In this document: positions 1 through 6,587 of the stretch, one piece after another
Layout of the letters: each line of letters starts with the position of its first letter
How positions within the stretch are numbered: the first letter of the stretch is position 1
Notes under the pieces: generated by a model
What the model saw: the letters and a program-made list of their open reading frames with translations, nothing else
Told to the model about the DNA's origin: nothing
Databases searched by the model: none
Assembly: GCA_003501385.1 (NCBI GenBank)
Contig: DNPN01000074.1
Coordinates: 49,975-61,657, forward strand
DNA: 11,683 nucleotides
Reading direction: 5' to 3'
Source: Rhizobium sp.
GTDB taxonomy: Bacteria > Pseudomonadota > Alphaproteobacteria > Rhizobiales > Rhizobiaceae
Translations under genes and position numbers: made by a program

Positions 1-710
1 CGGCCACCGGCATTTCAGGCAATCCGGGGTCGTATTTTCATGTGCCATCTCTGCCTGAGTGGCTGACCTACTTCAATCTTCGCGCCGGTCTGGCTACCCC
101 GGAAAAAGACGTGTTGACGCAGGTCTTTGCTGCTGCCTTGTCCAAAGGACGCGGGGATACGGACATATTTGGCCTGCGTTTGCAACGACACAGTTTTGAT
201 TTTTTTCTGAGAAAGCTCGCGATCCTGTATCGGGGACACGCCAATGATGTTGCCCGCATTGAGGCCGCGTTTGGGAAAACTCTGTTTATTTATCTGACCC
301 GGCCAGACAAGGTTGAACAGGCAGTCTCATGCGTCAAGGCGCTGCAAACGGGCTTGTGGCATGTGGCCCCGGATGGTACCGAAATGGAGCGCCAATCTCC
401 GCCCCAAAAGCCCATTTACAGCCCGGGAGAACTGCGCTTCACCTACAATGAATTCGTTGCCTTTGAGCTTGGGTGGCAACAATGGTTTGATAGCCAAGAC
501 ATCCAGCCCTTTCGCATCACCTATGATGCCTTGTCTGCCGACCCCATCGGAACATTGAAAACAGTTTTGCGAGAGCTTGGACTGAATGCAAATGCCGCCA
601 ATGGCGTTGTGCCCGAAGTGGCAAAACTGGCCGACGCGACCAATCAGGACTGGGCAAGGCGGTTTCGCACGGAGCTGGGTGCCGCAGACGCAAGCCCCCT
701 CTTTGCTTGA
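1..710 (+). CDS. Stf0/NodH-type sulfotransferase, copy 1 (5' end cut by window edge)
   Basis: The reading frame is open from the first bases (codons in phase with position 3) to a TGA at 708-710, so the true start lies upstream of the window. By alignment with the second copy, about 25 N-terminal residues are missing, including the PAPS 5'-phosphosulfate loop. The visible part begins inside the conserved block ATGISGNPGSYFH and keeps the 3'-phosphate-binding region TRPDKVEQAVS followed by QTGLWH, both typical of Stf0-family (COG4424, 'LPS sulfotransferase NodH') proteins. Such enzymes transfer sulfate from PAPS to a hydroxyl of a carbohydrate, for example in glycolipids, LPS or Nod factors. 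The acceptor here cannot be told. It is roughly 70% identical to the next gene over about 170 residues (counted by eye) and is six residues shorter just after the SYFH block. An in-frame GTG at 42 is an internal codon, not a start. Confidence 0.85.
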   Translation, partial: ATGISGNPGSYFHVPSLPEWLTYFNLRAGLATPEKDVLTQVFAAALSKGRGDTDIFGLRLQRHSFDFFLRKLAILYRGHANDVARIEAAFGKTLFIYLTRPDKVEQAVSCVKALQTGLWHVAPDGTEMERQSPPQKPIYSPGELRFTYNEFVAFELGWQQWFDSQDIQPFRITYDALSADPIGTLKTVLRELGLNANAANGVVPEVAKLADATNQDWARRFRTELGAADASPLFA

Positions 711-893
711 ACCAGACGTTATACCGTCACCCCATGAGCCGCACCTGTCCGCACGAAATCTCGGCATACGCCAGCACAATCGTGACTCAACCTTCCCAAG
801 AAATTATTATGTCAGCAAAAACAATCATCGCTCTGTTATCTTACGACAATAGGGCTCAATCTCTCGACAATTTCATTCTTGGATGCCCAAACC

Positions 894-1676
894 ATGTCTC
901 GATATTCATCCTACGTGATCTGCACTTCGCCCCGAAGTGGCAGTACGCTATTGTGTAAGCTTCTGGCGGCCACCGGCATTTCAGGCAATCCAGGATCTTA
1001 TTTTCATCGCCCGTCACCGTCAGATCAACCACCTCTGTCCGCGTGGACTTCCTATTTCAATCTACCATTCGATCCGGACGCATCTGAAACCGAAGTTCTC
1101 TCAAACATATTTCGAGCCGCTATTGCCAAGGGACGCAAAGATACGGCCATGTTTGGCCTGCGCTTGCAGCGCCACAGTGTTGATTTTTTCTTCGAAAAAC
1201 TCGCTATTCTGCATACGGGCTACGCCAGCGACCTTAAACGGATCGAGGCTGCATTTGGACAAACACTGTTCATTCATCTCACGCGGTTGAGCAAGGTGGA
1301 GCAAGCGGTGTCGCGGGTGAAAGCAGAGCAGACGGGTCTGTGGCATATTGCCCCGGACGGAACAGAGCTGGAGCGCCTCTCGCCACCCAGGCAGCCTACA
1401 TACAATGCTGCGGACATCCGCGCGGCATATGATGAATTTCTAGCCTTTGACCATGGTTGGCAGCAATGGTTCGAGGCGCAGGGCATTGAGCCTCTTCGGA
1501 TCACCTACGAAGAACTGTCTGCCGACCCGATTGGCCATTTGAAGGTCATTTTAGAAGCGCTGGGCATGGATGGCAGTGCCGCAAATGGCGCGGTGCCCGG
1601 CGTGGCAAAGCTGGCGGATGCGACCAATCTGGACTGGGCAAGGCGGTTTCGAGCTGAATTAGGTGCGGGGCGCTGA
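894..1676 (+). CDS. Stf0/NodH-type sulfotransferase, copy 2 (complete)
   Basis: This is a complete 260-residue cytoplasmic-type protein of usual Stf0 length. The PAPS 5'-phosphosulfate loop is at residues 11-20 (TSPRSGSTLL). The 3'-phosphate-binding region runs from about R131 to S140 (RLSKVEQAVS), followed by the family-typical QTGLWH. I chose ATG 894 because it places the loop about ten residues from the N-terminus, as is usual; a TTG at 879 would add five residues, and neither start has a strong Shine-Dalgarno (a weak TTGGA lies near 879-883). The gene follows copy 1 after 183 bases in which I see no convincing gene and no clear promoter. The family sulfates carbohydrate hydroxyls; the substrate here is unknown. 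Tandem duplication followed by divergence is the simplest origin. In rhizobia, related enzymes act on LPS or Nod factor, but nothing nearby (no nod or lps genes) supports a specific role. Confidence 0.88.
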   Translation: MSRYSSYVICTSPRSGSTLLCKLLAATGISGNPGSYFHRPSPSDQPPLSAWTSYFNLPFDPDASETEVLSNIFRAAIAKGRKDTAMFGLRLQRHSVDFFFEKLAILHTGYASDLKRIEAAFGQTLFIHLTRLSKVEQAVSRVKAEQTGLWHIAPDGTELERLSPPRQPTYNAADIRAAYDEFLAFDHGWQQWFEAQGIEPLRITYEELSADPIGHLKVILEALGMDGSAANGAVPGVAKLADATNLDWARRFRAELGAGR

Positions 1677-1763
1677 ATCCTGTAAAATCTGCATTGAGCC
1701 TGTTGCTCTGACCAAGAGCGTTATGACACCATCTTTGCCGATGGGATAGAGCACATTGTAGCG

Positions 1764-1767
1764 AGGA
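1764..1767 (+). promoter_or_regulatory. Ribosome-binding site that fixes the TTG start of the HIT gene
   Basis: AGGA (within GAGGAA) lies seven bases before TTG 1775. No ATG or GTG between it and the N-terminal CxxC of the protein would fit, so this site supports the unusual TTG start. Confidence 0.6.
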
Positions 1768-1774
1768 ACGCACG

Positions 1775-2200
1775 TTGAATTTTGAGGATGACTGTATCTT
1801 CTGTCGGATTACGAGCAGACGTTCTCCCGCTCTCATTGTGTATGAGAGTACACATTTCATCTGTTTTTTTCCAATCAAGCCCGATGTTTATGGACATATC
1901 TTGATTGTCAGTCGAAATCATTATCCAGATCTGGAGCATTCTCCGCCTGACATTGGGTCCGACTTGTTCGCAACGGTGCGGACCTTGTTTGATCGTTGCC
2001 GTAAGCGCATTCAGGCGACCGGTTTCAACTTGCTCGCCGCAAATGGAACATCTGCCGGGCAATCGGTGGACCATTTGCATTTTCATTTTCTGCCGCGGCT
2101 GGACAACGACGGGTTGGATGCATGGCCCGTATTTCCATCCATCAGCCCGAATTTGACTGAACTGTTCGAACTGCTGTCCGGGCAAGATGGCGACGCTTAA
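1775..2200 (+). CDS. HIT (histidine triad) family nucleotide-binding hydrolase
   Basis: The protein has 141 residues, a normal HIT length. The histidine triad is at H100, H102 and H104 in DHLHFHFLPR, preceded by the family-typical N90-G...AGQ.V segment. C7 and C10 (CIFC) are the N-terminal pair that binds zinc in many Hint/Ap4A-hydrolase-like members. HIT proteins hydrolyse the alpha-phosphate of nucleotide derivatives such as AMP-lysine, adenosine phosphoramidates or Ap4A; the precise substrate cannot be read from sequence. The start is TTG with AGGA seven bases upstream. A later start would remove the CxxC. The gene lies 98 bases after the sulfotransferase and ends 11 bases before the stop of the convergent glycosylase gene. 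A link to PAPS or APS metabolism of the neighbouring sulfotransferases is possible but is only inference from adjacency. Confidence 0.88.
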   Translation: MNFEDDCIFCRITSRRSPALIVYESTHFICFFPIKPDVYGHILIVSRNHYPDLEHSPPDIGSDLFATVRTLFDRCRKRIQATGFNLLAANGTSAGQSVDHLHFHFLPRLDNDGLDAWPVFPSISPNLTELFELLSGQDGDA

Positions 2201-2211
2201 ACTGAAAACGC

Positions 2212-3399
2212 CTAAATCCACCCCTCCCCATAGACCACGCGCTCCACCCCCGTAAACCGTGCCAGCCGCAGCAATTCGGCATCCAGTTTTTCCAGCCGTC
2301 CGCTGGATGCCTTCACGCCTTTTTCAAGCCAGAGACGCTTTACGTCCAGCGTTTGCGCTTTTCGATTGGCCTTCATATCAATGCGGCCGATCAGACGATC
2401 GCCTTCCAAAAGCGGGAAGACATAATAGCCATACTCCCGCTTGGCTTCTGGCACGAACACTTCAATGCGGTAGAAAAAACCAAACAACCGCTCGGTGCGT
2501 GCCCGGTCGCGGATCAGGGGATCAAAGGGGCTGAGCACCCTGATGCGTTTGGGGGCTTCGGGCGGGGCCAAAAGCGTGGGCAAGCGATCCGCCAGCGAAT
2601 AGGAAGGCCGGGGCTTGTCACCATTGGCGGGCAGAACCATCACCTCTTCCAACTGGTCCCGGCAGCGATCCACCCATTGTTTGGCTTCTTGCGGGCTGAC
2701 CAGTTCCCAAAAAGCGGCGACTTCGCCAGAGGTGGCAAAGCCCAGACGGGTGAGTGCCTCGCGGCAGGCCCAATCGATAAAGGCATCATGGGAAACATCT
2801 GCGGCAAAATGCTCCGGAGGGATGCATCGCTCGCTCACATCATAGATTTTTTGAAAATTATCGCGTCCAGCAATGGTCAGTTTGCCGGTGCGCCAGAGAA
2901 ATTCCAGTGCGGTTTTGGATGGGTGCCAATTCCACCAGCCGCCGGATTTATGGTCGCCCTCTTTCAGCTCCCGCGACAGCGCCGGGCCACCCTCAACAAT
3001 GCGTTTGTAGGTCTCGTCAAACGCGGATTCAAACCCCGGTTCACGCCATTTGCGCCAGCGTTCCAGAATGCGGCTCTCTTCGCGGGCAAAGCGCTGTTTC
3101 CAATAGGGGAAAAAGGCCACCGGCAAGATCGAAGCGTCGTGGGTCCAATGTTCAAACAGCAGCCGGTCTTGCTCCAGAAGTGCCGTCAAATCCTCGCGCC
3201 GATAGGTCTGGTTGCGCGAAAACAGGATCTGGTGATGGGCGCGCTCCACCGTACCAATGCTGTCCACCTGCACAAAGCCCAGATCATGGATCAGCGCCAA
3301 CAGCCCTTGCCGGGTCAGAGCCTTGCCCGGCGGGTTGCTCAAACCCTGCCGCTCCAAAAACATCTGCCGCGCTGTCTGGTTGTTGATCACGTGTGCCAT
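2212..3399 (-). CDS. Winged-helix DNA glycosylase of the YcaQ/AlkX family (HTH_42)
   Basis: The 395-residue protein resembles the COG3214/YcaQ family (E. coli YcaQ is about 410 residues). Near the N-terminus it reads LGFVQVDSIGTVERAHHQI, which contains the family's catalytic Q-hydrophobic-D signature (Q44-V45-D46). Family members are HEAT-like or tandem winged-helix glycosylases that remove bulky N-alkylated bases; the AlkX/YcaQ branch with a QxD motif unhooks interstrand cross-links, whereas the AlkZ branch has QxQ. This function is inferred from the motif. I chose ATG 3399 because it starts the protein about 43 residues before the motif and avoids the hairpin upstream. A TTG at 3447 would add 16 residues but lies inside that hairpin; a GTG at 3423 is also possible. 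None has a clear ribosome-binding site. It follows the agmatinase gene on the same strand but is probably separated from it by a terminator. Confidence 0.85.
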   Translation of the reverse strand: MAHVINNQTARQMFLERQGLSNPPGKALTRQGLLALIHDLGFVQVDSIGTVERAHHQILFSRNQTYRREDLTALLEQDRLLFEHWTHDASILPVAFFPYWKQRFAREESRILERWRKWREPGFESAFDETYKRIVEGGPALSRELKEGDHKSGGWWNWHPSKTALEFLWRTGKLTIAGRDNFQKIYDVSERCIPPEHFAADVSHDAFIDWACREALTRLGFATSGEVAAFWELVSPQEAKQWVDRCRDQLEEVMVLPANGDKPRPSYSLADRLPTLLAPPEAPKRIRVLSPFDPLIRDRARTERLFGFFYRIEVFVPEAKREYGYYVFPLLEGDRLIGRIDMKANRKAQTLDVKRLWLEKGVKASSGRLEKLDAELLRLARFTGVERVVYGEGWI

Positions 3400-3445
3400 G
3401 GGGTGACGATAGGCAATGTTCACTTTTTGTTCAAGCGAAAACTTC

Positions 3446-3470
3446 AACCCTCGGGATGATCCCGAGGGTT
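3446..3470 (-). terminator. Hairpin after the ureohydrolase gene, likely terminator
   Basis: Perfect inverted repeat: AACCCTCGGG at 3446-3455 and CCCGAGGGTT at 3461-3470 with loop ATGAT. It lies 15 bases past the ureohydrolase stop on the - strand. On that strand it is followed by GAAGTTTTCGC, a weak T-tract, so it is a plausible but imperfect intrinsic terminator. Confidence 0.6.
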
Positions 3471-3485
3471 GATCATGGTGAAATT

Positions 3486-4442
3486 TTAGCGGCGGTCATC
3501 AACCACTTTGGCAATAATGCAGAGCAGCTCAAACAACATGGTGGCCCCGGCGATGGCCGTCATGCCGCCAACATCGAAGGGCGGTGCCACTTCGACAACA
3601 TCCGCACCCACAATATTAACCCCATCCAGCAACCGCACCATGGCCTGTGCCTCGCGCGTGAGGAAGCCGCCAATCTCTGGCGTGCCGGTGCCCGGAGCCA
3701 TCGAAGGGTCAATGCTGTCAATGTCGAAACTGACATAGGTGGCACCGTCACCAGCAATGGCGCGGGCTTCGGCCATCACGTCCTCAGGACCACGGCGGGT
3801 AAACTCTTCCATATAAATAATACGGATGCCTTGTTCTTTGGCCCAGTCATGCTCATCAGCGCTGTAGAGCGAGCTGCGAATGCCAATCTGCACCGTGCGT
3901 TTCGGGTCCAGCAGACCTTCTTCGATGGCACGGCGGAATGGCGTGCCGTGAGTGTAGCGCTGGCCGCCAAAATAACTGTCATTGGTATCGGAATGGGCAT
4001 CGAAATGAATAAGCCCCACCGGGCGCGATTTGGCCACAGCCCGCAGCACGGGCAGCGTGGTCAAATGGTCGCCGCCGCCAATCAACGGAATGGCATCCGC
4101 CGCCACAATGGCCGCAATGCCGTCTTCCATCTGCTTGAGCGCCAGCATCAGATCAATCGGGTTGACGGTGACATCGCCCACATCGGCAATATTGGCCAGC
4201 CTGAACGGCTCGATTTTCGAGACATGATGCACGCGGCGCATCAGGCTGGATTGATTGCGCAATTCGCGCGGCCCGTGGCGCGCCCCTGCCCGATTGGTGG
4301 TACCGCCATCCCATGGAATCCCGACAAGGGCAATATCCAGCCCCTCAGCCGAGGTCACAAGCGGCAGGCGCATGAAGGTGGCAGGTCCGGCAAAACGGGG
4401 AATAACACCGGCGTCAACAGGCTGATTGAATTTTGAGGTCAA
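3486..4442 (-). CDS. speB: Agmatinase-type ureohydrolase
   Basis: The protein has 318 residues, typical of agmatinases. All six metal ligands of the arginase/agmatinase fold are visible: H126 in GGGDH, D148, H150 and D152 in FDAHSD, and D240 and D242 in SFDIDSIDP. The block continues as APGTGTPEIGG, and THGTPFR (164-170) matches the substrate loop of agmatinases. The reaction would be hydrolysis of agmatine to putrescine and urea with two Mn ions. Guanidinobutyrase or another guanidino-hydrolase cannot be excluded by motif alone. I chose the TTG start at 4442 because AGGAG lies six bases upstream; extending further N-terminally gives residues unlike the family. Upstream, a large palindrome separates it from the divergent bioM. 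Downstream is a likely terminator. Confidence 0.87.
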   Translation of the reverse strand: MTSKFNQPVDAGVIPRFAGPATFMRLPLVTSAEGLDIALVGIPWDGGTTNRAGARHGPRELRNQSSLMRRVHHVSKIEPFRLANIADVGDVTVNPIDLMLALKQMEDGIAAIVAADAIPLIGGGDHLTTLPVLRAVAKSRPVGLIHFDAHSDTNDSYFGGQRYTHGTPFRRAIEEGLLDPKRTVQIGIRSSLYSADEHDWAKEQGIRIIYMEEFTRRGPEDVMAEARAIAGDGATYVSFDIDSIDPSMAPGTGTPEIGGFLTREAQAMVRLLDGVNIVGADVVEVAPPFDVGGMTAIAGATMLFELLCIIAKVVDDRR

Positions 4443-4448
4443 GACAGG

Positions 4449-4453
4449 CTCCT
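4449..4453 (-). promoter_or_regulatory. Ribosome-binding site that fixes the TTG start of the ureohydrolase
   Basis: On the - strand AGGAG lies six bases before TTG 4442. There is no competing ATG at a suitable position, so this site decides the start. Confidence 0.65.
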
Positions 4454-4456
4454 GGA

Positions 4457-4501
4457 GTTTGTCAGGAAAAAGTGGAAACCGGTTTTTCTGATCAGACAAA
4501 C
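4457..4501. repeat. Long imperfect palindrome between the divergent ureohydrolase and bioM genes
   Basis: Outer arms GTTTGTC (4457-4463) and GACAAAC (4495-4501) are perfectly complementary. Inner arms GAAAAA (4466-4471) and TTTTTC (4483-4488) flank a core with the 10-base palindrome AAACCGGTTT (4476-4485). The composition resembles GGAAACCGG-type dispersed intergenic elements that I remember from rhizobial genomes. It could equally form a hairpin in the 5' leader of the ureohydrolase mRNA, just before its ribosome-binding site. Confidence 0.55.
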
Positions 4502-4600
4502 GAAAACAAAGGAATCGAGAGGGATTGTGTGAGTATAGGAGCAAAGGAAGTGGCCGCTGTAAACTAAAAAACACGGCATTTCCCTTTCCATTCGCGCCCG

Positions 4601-4610
4601 GTATAGAGAA
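4601..4610 (+). promoter_or_regulatory. Candidate BioR operator upstream of bioM
   Basis: GTATAGAGAA matches 8 of 10 positions of the alphaproteobacterial BioR consensus as I remember it (TTATMKATAA). It lies about 30 bases before the bioM start, where a repressor of biotin uptake would act. The match is imperfect and no BioR gene is in the window. Confidence 0.35.
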
Positions 4611-4639
4611 CCTTGCAACACAAGAAGGATGTTCGCATC

Positions 4640-5320
4640 GTGCATATCCATTTTGATCAGGCCAGCGTGAGATTTGACGCGCGCGTGGCACTGGAACCCT
4701 TGACCCTCACCCTGACAGAGCACCGCATTGGCGTGATTGGCCTGAACGGCTCGGGCAAATCCACCTTTGCACGGCTGATCAACGGCTTGGTCAAGCCGAG
4801 CAGCGGCACCGTTTCCATCGATGGGTTCGATACGGTGAAGGATGCAAAAGCCGTTCTCTCGCTGACCGGCTTCATCTTTCAAAACCCCGCCAACCAGATC
4901 ATCCTGCCGCTGATTGGCGATGACATTGCCATGGGTCCCCGTGCGCGCGGCCTGAAAGGGGCAGCCCTTGAAGAGGCGATTGCCCCGGTGGTGGAACGGC
5001 TTGGCATTGCCCCTCTTCTCAGCCGCCGCCCTCATGAGCTTTCCGGGGGTGAGTTGCAATTGGCGGCGCTGGCGGCTGTGCTGGTGACAAAGCCAACGCT
5101 GGTGATTTTTGATGAGCCAACCAATCAGCTGGATTTGAGAAACCGCGCCCTCGTGGCAAAAACCATCGACACGCTGGAGGAGCACGCACTGGTGATCAGC
5201 CACGATCTGGAGCTGGTGGCCGGGTTAGATCGGGTGCTGGTGTTTGATCAGGCAAAGCTGGTGTTTGATGGTGCCGCGAACGATGCCATCCGTTTTTATC
5301 AGGATCTCGCCACATGCTGA
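4640..5320 (+). CDS. bioM: Energy-coupling factor ATPase of the biotin transporter (BioM)
   Basis: ABC ATPase of 226 residues that would energise biotin import together with BioN and BioY at the inner membrane. Visible motifs in order: Walker A at 34-42 (GLNGSGKST), Q-loop Q81 in FQNPANQI, ABC signature LSGGE at 134-138, Walker B LVIFDEP at 154-160, and the H-loop histidine H188 in VISHDL. It is shorter than most ECF ATPases (about 280 residues), which is usual for BioM. I chose GTG 4640, with AAGGA about ten bases upstream and the expected N-terminus MHIHFD; an in-frame TTG at 4613 would add nine residues without a better ribosome-binding site. Its stop overlaps the bioN start by seven bases, which supports translational coupling. 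A BioR-like box lies just upstream. Confidence 0.93.
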   Translation: MHIHFDQASVRFDARVALEPLTLTLTEHRIGVIGLNGSGKSTFARLINGLVKPSSGTVSIDGFDTVKDAKAVLSLTGFIFQNPANQIILPLIGDDIAMGPRARGLKGAALEEAIAPVVERLGIAPLLSRRPHELSGGELQLAALAAVLVTKPTLVIFDEPTNQLDLRNRALVAKTIDTLEEHALVISHDLELVAGLDRVLVFDQAKLVFDGAANDAIRFYQDLATC

Positions 5321-5919
5321 CAAGCCTTTATGTGGACGGGAACACCATCTTTCACCGCATGCCGGTGATGATCAAACTGGCGCTGCTGGCTGGCGTTGGT
5401 ATTGCTTTGGCGTTGACATCCTCTGTCACGGTGCAGGCCTTGGCGACTGTGGCTTGCGGTGCCATCTATCTTTGCGTTGGCCTGAGCCTCAAATCAGCCT
5501 TTGCCCGCATTCGTCCGGTTGTCATCACCATCGCAATATTTGCCGTGATCAATGCGTTTGTGCTGACGCCATTGGAGGCGCTTGTGAACACACTTCGGCT
5601 GCTGGCTGTGGTGTTTCTGGCCGCCACCATCACCGCCACCACCACCATCCACGCCTTCATGGCAGCGCTGACGGTGCTCCTCACACCACTTGAAAAGCTT
5701 GGCGTGCTCAAGGCCTCCGATGTCAGCCTCGCCGTTGGCCTGGTGCTGCGATTTGTGCCCGATATTGCCAATCGCTATCAGGCGCTTAAAGAGGCCCATG
5801 TGGCCCGTGGGCTGACCGTGCGACCGCTGAAAATGATCGGCCCGTTGATCATCCTGACCTTGAAAGATGCAGATTCCATCGCCGATGCTATTGACGCAAG
5901 GGGCATTCGCGGGCACTAA
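5314..5919 (+). CDS. bioN: Energy-coupling factor transmembrane component (BioN)
   Basis: EcfT-type membrane protein of 201 residues, the scaffold that links the BioM ATPase to the BioY substrate subunit. Hydrophobic segments are visible around residues 20-36, 40-58, 68-86 and 95-110. The two cytoplasmic coupling motifs of T-components are both present: A-R-G at 164-166 (HVARGL) and at 195-197 (DARGIRG). These insert into the ATPase grooves. ATG 5314 overlaps the 3' end of bioM by seven bases. It is followed after 52 bases by bioY. The length is in the normal range for BioN. Confidence 0.92.
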   Translation: MLTSLYVDGNTIFHRMPVMIKLALLAGVGIALALTSSVTVQALATVACGAIYLCVGLSLKSAFARIRPVVITIAIFAVINAFVLTPLEALVNTLRLLAVVFLAATITATTTIHAFMAALTVLLTPLEKLGVLKASDVSLAVGLVLRFVPDIANRYQALKEAHVARGLTVRPLKMIGPLIILTLKDADSIADAIDARGIRGH

Positions 5920-5926
5920 ATTGAAA

Positions 5927-5936
5927 TAATCTATAA
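5927..5936 (+). promoter_or_regulatory. Candidate BioR operator in the bioN-bioY gap
   Basis: TAATCTATAA matches 9 of 10 positions of the BioR palindrome TTATMKATAA (consensus from memory). It sits in the AT-rich 52-base gap before bioY. A TTGAAA at 5921-5926 could act as a -35, with a weak AACTAT -10 at 5944-5949, which would put the box between the promoter elements. The promoter reading is tentative. Confidence 0.5.
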
Positions 5937-5971
5937 ACTGGAAAACTATCAATTTATCACCGGAGACATCG

Positions 5972-6535
5972 ATGCAAACCAAAGACCTCGTGCTGATTGC
6001 CCTGTTTACCGCCATCGTGATTGTGCTGGGGCTGATCCCGCCAGTCACGCTCGGCTTCATTCCGGTGCCCATCACGGCGCAGTCCATGGGCGTGATGCTG
6101 GCGGGCTGCATTCTGGGTTCCAAGCGCGGTGCGCTGGCCTATGCCCTGCTGGTGGTTCTGGTGGCCATTGGCCTGCCCGTGCTGGCGGGCGGCAAAGGCG
6201 GGCTGAATGTGCTGATGGGCGTGACAGGCGGCTATATTTTTGGCTGGATCATCGGCAGCTTCATCACCGGCCTGATTGCAGAGCGGCTGGTGCGTGAAGG
6301 CCAGTCGGCATTCACGCAAGTGGCAGGCTTTTTCGCCGCCAGCATCATTGGCGGCATTGTCGTGGTCTATGCCTGCGGCATGCCGTGGGTGACGATGGTG
6401 ACAGGCACACCGTTCAACAAAGTGGTGATCGGCTCGCTGGCCTTCATTCCCGGCGATCTCGTCAAAGCTGCCATTGCCACCCTTGCCGCACGCGCGGTGA
6501 TGGTGGGGTATCCGCTGCTGCCCAAGCGGGCTTAA
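5972..6535 (+). CDS. bioY: Biotin transporter substrate-binding subunit (BioY)
   Basis: S-component of the ECF biotin transporter, 187 residues, almost wholly hydrophobic with about six membrane segments. The family hallmark is at residues 73-88 (GGKGGLNVLMGVTGGY), and the C-terminal F-I-P-G-D-x-x-K signature is at 158-165. BioY binds biotin; with BioM and BioN it forms a high-affinity ATP-driven importer. GGAG at 5962-5965 lies six bases before ATG 5972. The 52-base gap after bioN with a BioR-like box suggests that bioY may also be expressed from its own repressible promoter. The downstream kinase-like gene has its own ribosome-binding site and is probably unrelated in function. Confidence 0.95.
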   Translation: MQTKDLVLIALFTAIVIVLGLIPPVTLGFIPVPITAQSMGVMLAGCILGSKRGALAYALLVVLVAIGLPVLAGGKGGLNVLMGVTGGYIFGWIIGSFITGLIAERLVREGQSAFTQVAGFFAASIIGGIVVVYACGMPWVTMVTGTPFNKVVIGSLAFIPGDLVKAAIATLAARAVMVGYPLLPKRA

Positions 6536-6587
6536 AAGGGCTGACATAGTCTTCGGTTATGGTGCCTCCATATGAAAAGGGAGCGCC

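Noticed and set aside
809..958. Short open frame beginning ATG at 809 in the gap between the sulfotransferase genes
   Set aside because: It runs out of frame into the real sulfotransferase start, has no ribosome-binding site and its composition does not look like a protein family; most likely chance.
1677..1774. Protein-like reverse-strand frame (NVLYPIGKDGV) between sulfotransferase copy 2 and the HIT gene
   Set aside because: Only about 35 codons, no start with a ribosome-binding site and no family recognised; too little to call a gene remnant.
2353..3459. Long + strand open frame opposite the glycosylase gene
   Set aside because: It is antisense to a clearly recognisable protein; the translation shows no domain, and such long shadow frames are common in GC-rich codons.
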